A stretch of DNA of 64,000 bases from Pseudomonas putida W15Oct28 (GTDB lineage Bacteria; Pseudomonadota; Gammaproteobacteria; Pseudomonadales; Pseudomonadaceae). Shown one piece after another: positions 10,193 through 18,164 of the stretch. A program made the translations under genes and the position numbers. The stretch spans positions 1 through 64,000 of the forward strand of contig NZ_JENB01000031.1 in assembly GCF_000708715.2 (NCBI RefSeq). The letters are read 5' to 3'. The notes under the pieces were generated by a model that made no database searches, was not told the DNA's origin, and was given only the letters and a program-made list of their open reading frames with translations. How positions within the stretch are numbered: the first letter of the stretch is position 1; every line of letters starts with the position of its first letter.

Positions 10193-11131
10193 ATGGATAA
10201 GAACCTTCGTGTGCCATCGTTCCAGGCGCTGCAGGCCCTGGTCCGGGTAGCCGACACCAGCAACTTCACCGAGGCTGCGCGCCAGTTGCACCTTACCCAA
10301 AGCGCCATCAGCCGGCAGATCCAGCAACTGGAAGAGCATTTCCAGACCACGTTGTTCGACCGCACCAGCCGCAAGGTCGCGCTGACCGCCCATGGGCACG
10401 AGGTGTACGGGGTGGCAAAGGGCATGCTGCAAACCCTGCGCACACTGGAGGAAAAGCTGGCGCCGACGCCACTGGACCGACCGTTCCGCGTGCGCATGTT
10501 CGTATCGCTGGCAGTACGCTGGCTGCTGCCGCGGCTGACCTCGTTCTATGCGCTCAACCCAGGCCTGACCCTGTCGATTGAAACGGTCGGCGGCGACCTG
10601 GTAGACACCGGTGGCGACTGCGACGCGTATGTGCTGTACCTGCCGGGCGGCCTGGACGAACGCCGGTTGACGCCGCTGTTCGACGAGTACCTGATCCCGG
10701 TTTGCGCGCCCGTGCTGGGCGACGGCCGCGCCCCGCCCAAGTGTGCGGCGGAGCTTGTCGACCATGCACTGATCCACGGCTCCACCTCGCGCTATGAATG
10801 GAACCTGTGGCTCAACGCCCAGCAGGCCCCGGCCGAGCACAAGTACCAGGACCTGTTGTTCAACCTTGACGACCTGGCGCTGGATGCTGCGACCCGAGGT
10901 ATGGGCATCGCCATGACCGACCGAATGCTGGCCCACGATGCGTTGGTGCGCGGCGACCTGGTGGTGCCGTTCGGCGAGGCCCTGAAGACAGGGGGTGTAT
11001 ATGCCCTGTGGTTACGGGACAGCGGCGTTGCTCACCCCGCGTGCCAGGCCGTGTTGAAGTGGTTCGAGCAGCAGGTGGAGCAGACCGTTCTGCAAGAGCG
11101 GCGGCCCCGGCAACATCAGCCGCGAGGCTGA
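10193..11131 (+). CDS. LysR-type transcriptional regulator
   Basis: 312 residues. The N-terminal winged helix-turn-helix (about 8-67) has the standard pattern FQALQALVRVADTSNFTEAA then QSAISRQIQQLE. The remainder is a LysR substrate-binding domain resembling the GcvA-like group. It is divergent from the amine oxidase/PotF-like pair across a 134-bp intergenic region, which is the usual geometry for control of that pair in response to its substrate. That regulatory link is inferred from position. Confidence 0.85.
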   Translation: MDKNLRVPSFQALQALVRVADTSNFTEAARQLHLTQSAISRQIQQLEEHFQTTLFDRTSRKVALTAHGHEVYGVAKGMLQTLRTLEEKLAPTPLDRPFRVRMFVSLAVRWLLPRLTSFYALNPGLTLSIETVGGDLVDTGGDCDAYVLYLPGGLDERRLTPLFDEYLIPVCAPVLGDGRAPPKCAAELVDHALIHGSTSRYEWNLWLNAQQAPAEHKYQDLLFNLDDLALDAATRGMGIAMTDRMLAHDALVRGDLVVPFGEALKTGGVYALWLRDSGVAHPACQAVLKWFEQQVEQTVLQERRPRQHQPRG

Positions 11132-11174
11132 AATCCGGGCACCGCTTTGTGGCCTTTTCGCGACACGGCCGCAC

Positions 11175-11627
11175 CTACACAGTCGGCAGGTGCTTTTCCA
11201 TCGGCTGATAGACCAGCCCGGCAAATTCGCCCACTTCGCCTGCCAGGGTGAAGCCGTAGCGTTGGTAGGCAGGCACCGAAGGCAACGATGCCTTTACCGT
11301 CACGACGTCAACCCGGGCATGTTCCAGCGCCGCATTCATCAGGCGCGTGCCGATGCCCTGGCGTTGCCAACCCGGTGCAATGAACAGCATCGCAACGTGG
11401 CGGCCTTCCTTGAGCTCGATCAGCCCCGCGATGGCGCCCTGCGCAACACAGGCCAGCATCAGGTTGTCGCCTTGCATGCGCTCGGCAAACGCCTGGGGTG
11501 CTGCCACCTTGGTGAAGGTCTCGATGCCTTGCGCAGACAGCGAAGGCGCGACTGCCTGCATGAAGGCATCCAGGCACACGATGCTGGCCTGGGGGAGGTC
11601 GTCAGGGGTGAGGTTGCGTATTTGCAT
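11175..11627 (-). CDS. GNAT-family N-acetyltransferase
   Basis: 150 residues, a single GNAT fold. The acetyl-CoA loop is visible as APGWQRQGIGTRLMNAALEHA (about 87-107). It is followed by a strand and the YQRYGF motif that is common near the end of GNAT proteins acting on small molecules or protein N-termini. The substrate is unknown. It converges with the LysR gene, leaving 43 nt between the two stops. Nothing in the sequence ties it to the neighbouring catabolic units. Confidence 0.8.
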   Translation of the reverse strand: MQIRNLTPDDLPQASIVCLDAFMQAVAPSLSAQGIETFTKVAAPQAFAERMQGDNLMLACVAQGAIAGLIELKEGRHVAMLFIAPGWQRQGIGTRLMNAALEHARVDVVTVKASLPSVPAYQRYGFTLAGEVGEFAGLVYQPMEKHLPTV

Positions 11628-11716
11628 GGCAGGCGTCCGTGTCTGTTATCGTCCTGTTGCCAACCTTACCCTGTAAACCCGGATTGATCGACGAGCGCCC
11701 GGGTCCACAGGGACGG

Positions 11717-13405
11717 TCAAGCTGCCCTTGCCACGGCCGGCTTGCCTTCGCCAATCAGGATGTCTTCGAAAAACGCCCCGACCGGCTCGGTGGGGTGGCA
11801 CAGCTGTATTTCCAGCACCCATACCACCTCGCTCGGGACGATTTCCACCTCGGCCAGTTTTTCCTGCCCATACAGCACATGCGGGAAGTCGGCGATGCGA
11901 TGCCCGGCCAGGTTGCGTTCCAGCTGCCAGCCTTTGGCCTGGGCGCTGCGCTCGGCGAAGTCATACAGCTCGCGCCCGGTCAGCCCGCGGCCCCAGGCCT
12001 GGCGGGTTTCGTCGAACACCTCGTGCAGTGCCTTGACGCACGCGTGGTGCAGGTCGCGCTGGCCAAACACGAAGGTGTCGCCATAGTCGCCTTCGTAGCC
12101 ATCCCATACCGGGCCGACGTCGACCACGACAATATCCGTAGTACGTAATACACGTTGCAGGTCGATGCCTTGCCGCGGTGTACGCACGGTGTCGTCGCCG
12201 AAGCGGATGTAGGTGGGGTGCCAGGTGTGGGACGCGCCCATTGCCTGCAAGGTTTGCGCAGCCATCTCCAGTGCCTGGGCGGTGGTCATGCCGACGCGCA
12301 GTTGGCTGGCGATCGCGGCCACGGACCGCACTGACTGCTCGCGGGCAGCGAGCATGCCATCCAGCGAGTAGCGTGGGCCGACCTTTTCCAGTTCTGGGTG
12401 CAGGGTGTTGGCGGTTGCAGCCTGGGGTGCCAGTGCACCGCTGGCGACAAAGGCCTCCGCGACAAAACGATGGGGTTGTACGCCGGCGGCAACGCACAGT
12501 TCGCGCGCCTGGCTGATCATTGCGGCATTGCCACAGGCATAGACCTGGGTGTCGGCCCACTGATGCGCCTGGCCCAGCGCCACCTGCTGCACGCGTGCCT
12601 CAGCCGAGAGAACCGGGTGCCAGCGAAAATGTGGGTGTTCATGGCTGGCCTGCTCGAGAAACGCACGGTCATAGAAATCCGCCGTCGATGAACCGCCCCA
12701 GTACAGCGTAACCTCGGCAGCGCGGGCCAGGGCTGTCAGCAACAAGGGCTTGATGCCGGCGTAACCTGTGCCGGTGGCGAACAGCACCAGTGGGCGTTGG
12801 TCTTCATGCTGCCAGGTGCAGGCGCCCACCGGCCCCTCAAGGTTCAGTACGGCACCTGCTTGCAGGGTGGGCAGCAGGCCTTCGGTGAACACGCCGTCGC
12901 TGACCTTGCGGATGTGAAACACCAGTTGGCCCTGGTCCTGAGCGGGCAGGTTGGCGATGGAGAAGCAGCGGCTGTCACCGTTGTCGAGCTGGAACCTTAC
13001 GTATTGGCCTGCCCGCACTTCCAGCGGTTGAGCAGGTTGCAGCACCAGTTCGACGATATCTGCACTCAGCTCGCGCTGGCTGTGAACCTGCGCCTGGAAC
13101 GCGAGTGACGGAGTGTCCAGGGACCAGCCAGGGATCTCCAGGCGCATGTCGCTGCAGGCGTGGCTCTGGCACAGCAGCATCTCGTCGGCGGCCAGGGGGT
13201 AGGAGGGCGCGGGGGCGTCTGCATCCCGCTGCTTGTCCTGATACTGCCCAGACACTACCTTCACTTTGCAGGACCCGCAGGCGCCTCGGCGGCAGGAGAA
13301 GGGTACCGGCAGGCCGCTGGCGAGCATGGCATCGAGCAGCAGCTCCTGGCTGGCTTCGAAGGTTTTGCCCGAGGGCGACAATTCGATAACGTGGCGGCTT
13401 TGCAT
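11717..13405 (-). CDS. Fusion protein: 2Fe-2S ferredoxin, FAD/NAD(P)H reductase and M24 metallopeptidase-like domain
   Basis: 562 residues from the ATG at 13405 (GAGG 5 nt upstream; an in-frame GTG lies two codons earlier). Residues 1-90 are a plant-type ferredoxin with C38, C43, C46 and C79. Residues 100-325 form a ferredoxin-NADP reductase module with an R-x-x-S flavin motif (146-149), GTGYAGIKP and a CGN motif near 291. Residues 335-562 are a pita-bread (M24, Xaa-Pro peptidase/creatinase/DddP-type) domain retaining five metal ligands, D429, D440, H502, E532 and E547, plus H509. The M24 N-terminal creatinase domain is absent. The reductase half resembles electron suppliers of Rieske oxygenases, but no oxygenase is adjacent. 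Divergent from a MocR regulator that probably controls it. The reaction is unknown. Confidence 0.85.
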   Translation of the reverse strand: MQSRHVIELSPSGKTFEASQELLLDAMLASGLPVPFSCRRGACGSCKVKVVSGQYQDKQRDADAPAPSYPLAADEMLLCQSHACSDMRLEIPGWSLDTPSLAFQAQVHSQRELSADIVELVLQPAQPLEVRAGQYVRFQLDNGDSRCFSIANLPAQDQGQLVFHIRKVSDGVFTEGLLPTLQAGAVLNLEGPVGACTWQHEDQRPLVLFATGTGYAGIKPLLLTALARAAEVTLYWGGSSTADFYDRAFLEQASHEHPHFRWHPVLSAEARVQQVALGQAHQWADTQVYACGNAAMISQARELCVAAGVQPHRFVAEAFVASGALAPQAATANTLHPELEKVGPRYSLDGMLAAREQSVRSVAAIASQLRVGMTTAQALEMAAQTLQAMGASHTWHPTYIRFGDDTVRTPRQGIDLQRVLRTTDIVVVDVGPVWDGYEGDYGDTFVFGQRDLHHACVKALHEVFDETRQAWGRGLTGRELYDFAERSAQAKGWQLERNLAGHRIADFPHVLYGQEKLAEVEIVPSEVVWVLEIQLCHPTEPVGAFFEDILIGEGKPAVARAA

Positions 13406-13484
13406 GAACACCTCGGGGGCAAATGGAGGCTCGATTGTTGCTATAGTCCAGGACCAGCAGAACCTCCAGTTTTGGATAATTCAC

Positions 13485-14981
13485 ATGGTCCAGCTTCGCA
13501 AATGGCAGCCGCTGCTCAAGCTTGATGGGGCGCAGGCTTCGTACCGGCAGATCGTCGAGGGGCTGGTGGCCGCGATCAGCGAAGGCCGCCTGCGCCCTGG
13601 CACACCGTTGCCGGGCACGCGGGAGATGGCGCAACTGCTGAACGTCAACCGCAAGACGGTGATCCTTGCCTACGAGGAAGCCGAGACCAAAGGCTGGCTG
13701 CAGAGCGTGCAGCGCCGGGGCACTTTCGTCAGCCAGCAGCTGGCGGCCGGCACACCCACCGAGTCTGCTACCACGGGCCCCTTCGCCCTGGCGTTGCCAG
13801 AAGAGCCCGCCGTTGCCTACTTCGAGGCGAACGAACGGGCTGCAGCGCAGCAGGGGCGGCCAGGGGCCTTGTTCTTCGACAACGGCGCCTGTGACCACCG
13901 CCTGCTGCCCCAGGCAGTACTGCATCGCTATTACCGCAATGCCTTGCGCAACAGCTTTACCAGCAACAGCGTGCGCCATGGCAGCGATTGCAGCAGCCTC
14001 TACCTGCGCGCCGCCCTGGCCGACATGCTCAGGCACAACCGCAGCCTGAACGTCGGCGCCGAGCATATCTGCCTGACCCAGGGCGTGCAGATGTCGCTGT
14101 CCCTGTTGGCCAGCGTGTTGCTCAAGCCGGGGGATGCGGTGCTGGTGGAGCGCCTGAGCTATCCGCCGGCGTGGGAGATTTTCCGTCAGCTGGGTGCCCG
14201 GCTGGTGACCGTCGACCTGGACCATGAGGGTTGCCGGGTCGACCAGATCGATGCCCTGTGCCGGCAGCACAAGGTGCGGATGATGTACATAACGCCCCAT
14301 CACCAGTTTCCGACCACGGTCAGCTTGCCAGCCGGGCGCCGGCAGCAGTTGCTGGAGCTGGCGCGGCAGCACGACTTCTGCGTGGTCGAGGAAGACTACG
14401 ACTACGAGTACCACTTTTCCGGCCGGCCCTATCTGCCTTTGGCAAGCGACCGCCAGCAGCGCCATGTGATTTACATTGGCACACTGTCCAAGCCCTTGGG
14501 CAGCACGTTCCGTTGCAGCTATATCGTCGCGCCGGTGGAGGTGACCGCAGTGCTGGAGCGCAGGGCGACGCTGACCCTGGGGCAGGGCGATGCGGTGATG
14601 CAGCGGATGCTGGCGGACTTGATCAATGATGGCGAGCTGAAGAAGCACTTGCGCCGGGTCAACCGCGAGTACCGTCGGCGCCGGGAGACCCTGCTGGCTT
14701 GCCTGCACGATGCGTTTGGCGAGCAGGTGACCGTACAGGAACCCGAAGGCGGGTTGGCGCTGTGGGTGCGGTTTGCCGACGCGATCAATGTGGACCAGTT
14801 GGTAGATAAGGCGCTGGAGCTGGACCTGGTGGTGCGCAGCGGTCGGCAGTTTTCGCCGTTTGGGCATGCCGAGAATGCCTTGCGCCTGGGGTTTGCTTCG
14901 CTGGATGTGGATGAGATCCGGCAGGCTACGCAGCGTTTGGCACAGGCGTGGAGCGCGATAGGCAAAACGTGGTCCCTGTAG
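13485..14981 (+). CDS. MocR-type GntR/aminotransferase-fold transcriptional regulator
   Basis: 498 residues from the ATG at 13485. The N-terminal GntR winged helix (about 15-85) contains SYRQIVEGLVAAI, PLPGTREMAQ and VNRKTVILAYEE. The C-terminal two thirds is a class I aminotransferase fold with the PLP-lysine context TLSKPLGSTFR and the DYDYEYHF signature typical of MocR (PdxR, TauR, GabR-like) regulators. Such proteins sense a metabolite through PLP and usually regulate a divergent gene. Here that gene is the ferredoxin/reductase/M24 fusion, 79 bp away start to start. Confidence 0.88.
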   Translation: MVQLRKWQPLLKLDGAQASYRQIVEGLVAAISEGRLRPGTPLPGTREMAQLLNVNRKTVILAYEEAETKGWLQSVQRRGTFVSQQLAAGTPTESATTGPFALALPEEPAVAYFEANERAAAQQGRPGALFFDNGACDHRLLPQAVLHRYYRNALRNSFTSNSVRHGSDCSSLYLRAALADMLRHNRSLNVGAEHICLTQGVQMSLSLLASVLLKPGDAVLVERLSYPPAWEIFRQLGARLVTVDLDHEGCRVDQIDALCRQHKVRMMYITPHHQFPTTVSLPAGRRQQLLELARQHDFCVVEEDYDYEYHFSGRPYLPLASDRQQRHVIYIGTLSKPLGSTFRCSYIVAPVEVTAVLERRATLTLGQGDAVMQRMLADLINDGELKKHLRRVNREYRRRRETLLACLHDAFGEQVTVQEPEGGLALWVRFADAINVDQLVDKALELDLVVRSGRQFSPFGHAENALRLGFASLDVDEIRQATQRLAQAWSAIGKTWSL

Positions 14982-15094
14982 GAGCGGCCTTGCGTCGCGA
15001 AAGGGCCGCAACGCGGCCCCGGCAATTTTGTGGCGAGGCGAAGATCCTGGGGGCGCTTCGCACCCCTATCGCGACGCAAGGCCGCTCCTACAAG
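14976..15094. repeat. REP pair (TAGGAGCGGCC type)
   Basis: Two inverted copies of a TAGGAGCGGCCTTGCGTCGC core flank a spacer with two smaller stem-loops (GGGCCGC/GCGGCCC and GGGGCGCTTCGCACCCC). It lies between converging stops and can act as a two-way transcription end. Confidence 0.85.
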
Positions 15095-15108
15095 GGAGCG
15101 CGTTTGGC

Positions 15109-16353
15109 CTAGATACGTCTCCACACCTCGCCTTGTTCGGTCACTACCCAAGGCCTGTCAGCTGCATCGACCAGCACCCCGCCAACCCAACGCTGTGCAG
15201 GGTTGTGATCAAGCCAGTGCGCCTTACCTGCAAGCACCTGCTCGGCAAGCGGGGTCAGTCGCAGTGGTCGCTGCGCCCAGGCCTCGCCCGGGCCTTCCAG
15301 CAGCAGCGGCTGTGGCGCATGGATCAACGGTTGCAGAAGCACATGGAACATCATGTCACCGAGGTAGGGCAGGGGTTCATCCTGCATCATCAACTGGCCA
15401 AACACGCGGCCGGCCGCCAGTTCGCCGCGTGAAGCCAGTACCCGCAGCAGCAGGCGTTCGGTAAGGCTCAATCCATCCTGCGCCCCCGGCAGCTCCTGCA
15501 GCTGGCGCGCCAATGCCCGGCCCAGCAACGGCAAGGCCGAGTGCTGGCGGCCAGCCAGGCTTGCCCAAGCCTGTGGATCCGCTGCGGTGTAGGCCGCCCA
15601 TGCTTCGCGGGCCAGGGCCAGTGCATCCTCACCCAGGGTGCGACGTTGCGGCCACAGCCAGGCCAGCAGGTCGGGGGCCAGTTGCCCGATGCCGATGAAA
15701 CGCTCGATACCGGGCACCTGGCCAATTTCGATCAGTTCCAGCCGACGCGGCAGGCAGGGCAGGCTGGCCAGCACGCGAACCAGGAACAGCTGGTCGTATG
15801 CGTCGGCCTCGCACCACAGCACAATTTCACTGTCGCGGTTCAGCCCGGCCAGTGCTTTGCGCTGCGCCGTTTGGCGCTGCTCAAGGTCGTGGGTGCTCAG
15901 GTTGAACGCCTGTTGCACGTAGGCGCTTCGCACCTGCCAGTACTGTTCGTCAGGCAGTGCCGGTACGGGCCCCATGACCATGGGGTCGTCGAACATCTGG
16001 AAGGCACCGGCAAACCCGGCGGTGCGCAAGCTGTGGGCGATGTCGTTGCCGCAGCGCCAGTGCTGCACGCTTGCCTCGTCGTCGGCGGAAAAACCGGGGT
16101 GGCGTGCTGCGAAAGCCACGGCATCGGCATGCGCCTTGAGCCTGGGCCAGCTGGCAAAGCCGGCGTCGCGGGCCACCAGCCATTGGGTGTCGGCCAGCCG
16201 GTAGTCGGGGCCGGGCAGGCCAAGCGTGCGCAATTGCTCGCGAGCGTCGTCGGCTTGGTGGTTTTTCAGTTCAGTCAGCAATCGCTTGGCGCGTTTGCGC
16301 AAGGCGGGCAGGTCGAGCAAGCCGTGGTGGCGGGAAGCATTTATGGCGGGCAT
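15109..16353 (-). CDS. DUF1835-like protein of unknown function
   Basis: 414 residues, start at 16353 with AAGGAG 5 nt upstream. The N-terminal 75 residues form a helical ankyrin-like segment (LPALRKRAKRLL, then DTQWLVARDAGF). The central part (about 100-230) contains EIVLWCEADAYDQLFLVRVL, the hallmark of DUF1835 proteins, and the C-terminal part is helical with a final beta-rich segment. No catalytic motif is recognised and the protein has no signal peptide. It is divergent from the secreted hydrolase at 16580. I do not know its function. Confidence 0.7.
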   Translation of the reverse strand: MPAINASRHHGLLDLPALRKRAKRLLTELKNHQADDAREQLRTLGLPGPDYRLADTQWLVARDAGFASWPRLKAHADAVAFAARHPGFSADDEASVQHWRCGNDIAHSLRTAGFAGAFQMFDDPMVMGPVPALPDEQYWQVRSAYVQQAFNLSTHDLEQRQTAQRKALAGLNRDSEIVLWCEADAYDQLFLVRVLASLPCLPRRLELIEIGQVPGIERFIGIGQLAPDLLAWLWPQRRTLGEDALALAREAWAAYTAADPQAWASLAGRQHSALPLLGRALARQLQELPGAQDGLSLTERLLLRVLASRGELAAGRVFGQLMMQDEPLPYLGDMMFHVLLQPLIHAPQPLLLEGPGEAWAQRPLRLTPLAEQVLAGKAHWLDHNPAQRWVGGVLVDAADRPWVVTEQGEVWRRI

Positions 16354-16579
16354 GCCAACTCCTTTGGGGCTCGGTCCGCCGACAAGCCGGGAGCTGGTAT
16401 GGGAATGTAGAGACGCATGGCTCGGGCAACCCCTTCGCGCGGACCGCAGGCGCAGCCAGCGCCCAGGCCCCGACTTTAACGGTGCAGCGCGGCGGGTTGC
16501 AAACGATAGTTTTCCCATGGGTTGCCGTGCGCCTTATAGTGGCGGGCTTTTCTCCGTTGAAGTCAAAGGAATGGCGACC

Positions 16580-17470
16580 ATGCGCATACGCACCCTGCTT
16601 GCAGCAATCGGCACCAGTTTGTCGCTGGGCTCGGCATTGGCTGCACCAAGCCAGCCAGTGCCTGTGGCTGGCGAACGTATTTCGGTAAAGGTCGAGGGCA
16701 CTGGGCCGGACGTCATCCTGATCCCCGGGCTGGCCTCATCCCGTGAGGTTTGGGCGGGGCTCGCCAGCACACTGCGCCAACAGCATCGCCTGCACCTGGT
16801 GCAGGTTGCAGGCTTTGCCGGTTCGCCTGCCGTGCCCACGTTGGACGGGCGCGTGGCCGCTCCGGTGGCCGAGGCGGTTGCAGACTATATCCGCAGCCAG
16901 CACCTTGAGGCGCCAGCCATCATTGGCCATTCGCTGGGCGGTGAGGTCGCGCTGATGCTTGGCGCACGCCATCCCGAGCAGGTAGGGCGGCTGATGGTTG
17001 TCGACGCGCTGCCGTTCTACACGTTGTTGATCAATCCCATGGCAACCGCCGAAGCGGCTGCACCGCAGGCGGCGGCATTGCGTGATGCGATGCTGGCGGC
17101 CCCGCCAGCCCAGGCCGAAGCGATGCAGCGTACAGCCATCGACCGGCTGGCCAAGACGGCTGAGGCCAGACCTGCGCTGGCCGAGGCAGCGCTGCGTTCG
17201 GACCGCAAGGCTGTAGCCGATGCCACCTACGAATTGATGACTACCGACCTGCGCCCGGAACTCGCCCGTATCCAGGCGCCCGTCGAGGTCGTGTATGCCT
17301 ATGACCCCTTGTTTGGCATACCCGCTGCCAGCGTTGATGCAACGTTCGCTAACGCCTATGCCGGCACGCCGGGTATCAGCTTCAAGCGCATTGACGGCAG
17401 CTTCCACTTCGTCATGCTGGACCAACCACAGGCGTTCGCTGACGCGGTCGTCGACTTCCTCGGCCGCTGA
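16580..17470 (+). CDS. Secreted alpha/beta-hydrolase
   Basis: 296 residues from the ATG at 16580; AAAGGA lies 9 nt upstream and touches the alternative ATG at 16571, so I prefer the second. A signal peptide ends near residue 22 (LGSALAAP). The hydrolase fold shows the nucleophile elbow GHSLGG (about 118-123), an acid in VVYAYD and a late His in DGSFHF. The insert between strand 6 and the acid is helical and Ala-rich, as in lid regions. It is probably a periplasmic esterase or lactonase of unknown substrate. No operon partner. Confidence 0.8.
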   Translation: MRIRTLLAAIGTSLSLGSALAAPSQPVPVAGERISVKVEGTGPDVILIPGLASSREVWAGLASTLRQQHRLHLVQVAGFAGSPAVPTLDGRVAAPVAEAVADYIRSQHLEAPAIIGHSLGGEVALMLGARHPEQVGRLMVVDALPFYTLLINPMATAEAAAPQAAALRDAMLAAPPAQAEAMQRTAIDRLAKTAEARPALAEAALRSDRKAVADATYELMTTDLRPELARIQAPVEVVYAYDPLFGIPAASVDATFANAYAGTPGISFKRIDGSFHFVMLDQPQAFADAVVDFLGR

Positions 17471-17512
17471 CGCAAGCCTCGGCGCGAGAAGATCGCAACG
17501 TCCTGCCGGCCG

Positions 17513-17911
17513 TCAGTGCGCAGCGGTCGGCAGCATGCCTGAGCGCTGGGCATTGTGCGCGGCCTCTATCAGCTGCAGGTTGCGATTGCGCAACGCGCGG
17601 TTTGCGCCGACACGCAGGTTGGAGCGCAACGCGAGGGTTTCTGCCTGTTCATACTGCCCTTGCTGCAGGCGAAGAACGCCCAGGTAGTGCAAGGTTGCCG
17701 GGTTGTTCGGCTGTATGTGCAGTGCTCGCTCCAGGGTGGCTGCAGCCTGGTCCAACTGGCCGTCGGCATACTGCTGCGAAGCCGTTTCGATCAGCACGGT
17801 CGAGGCATTGTTGCTGCGCGCAGGCGCCGAGCGCTCGCCGGCCTGTGCATAGGCTGATGCGGCTACGCTGAGCAACAGTAGCAAGGCTGACAGAACAGGT
17901 GTGCTGGGCAT
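17513..17911 (-). CDS. Small exported TPR protein
   Basis: 132 residues. A signal peptide (about 1-22, ending AYAQA) is followed by two tetratricopeptide repeats (about 40-105; ASQQYADGQLDQAAATLERAL then LHYLGVLRLQQGQYEQAE). It ends in a short polar helix. Periplasmic TPR proteins of this size usually act as adaptors. It is divergent from the chemoreceptor gene, but no shared regulation is evident. Function unknown. Confidence 0.75.
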   Translation of the reverse strand: MPSTPVLSALLLLLSVAASAYAQAGERSAPARSNNASTVLIETASQQYADGQLDQAAATLERALHIQPNNPATLHYLGVLRLQQGQYEQAETLALRSNLRVGANRALRNRNLQLIEAAHNAQRSGMLPTAAH

Positions 17912-18078
17912 CGGCAGTAAACTCGACAGGTCTTTGGCAGGCCCCTTGCTGATAGAGGGCGAGGGGTGCTATCGACCGGTAGCAAGGGATGAAGTTCCCA
18001 GCTGAGCAGCGCGACCTTCGCCCCCTGCCTTTTCAGCAACATCTGTTCGGTTACCGCCCATAACCGCCTCCCTGCGGC

Positions 18079-18104
18079 TCAAGCCTGCGCCGGCACCTCC
18101 GATA
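18079..18104 (+). promoter_or_regulatory. Candidate flagellar sigma-28 (FliA) promoter for the chemoreceptor
   Basis: TCAAG at 18079-18083 and CCGATAG at 18099-18105 are separated by 15 nt, matching the TAAAG-N15-CCGATAA layout of FliA promoters with one mismatch in each box. It sits 61 nt before the chemoreceptor start. Confidence 0.6.
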
Positions 18105-18164
18105 GCAGCACACCCACCGTCGAATCTCGACCAGAAGTGGTGCCAACAAAGGAGTACTGCCTGC

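Noticed and set aside
12975..15011. A 678-codon minus-strand open frame
   Set aside because: It overlaps the MocR gene antisense and then the fusion gene out of frame; both of those have clear family motifs.
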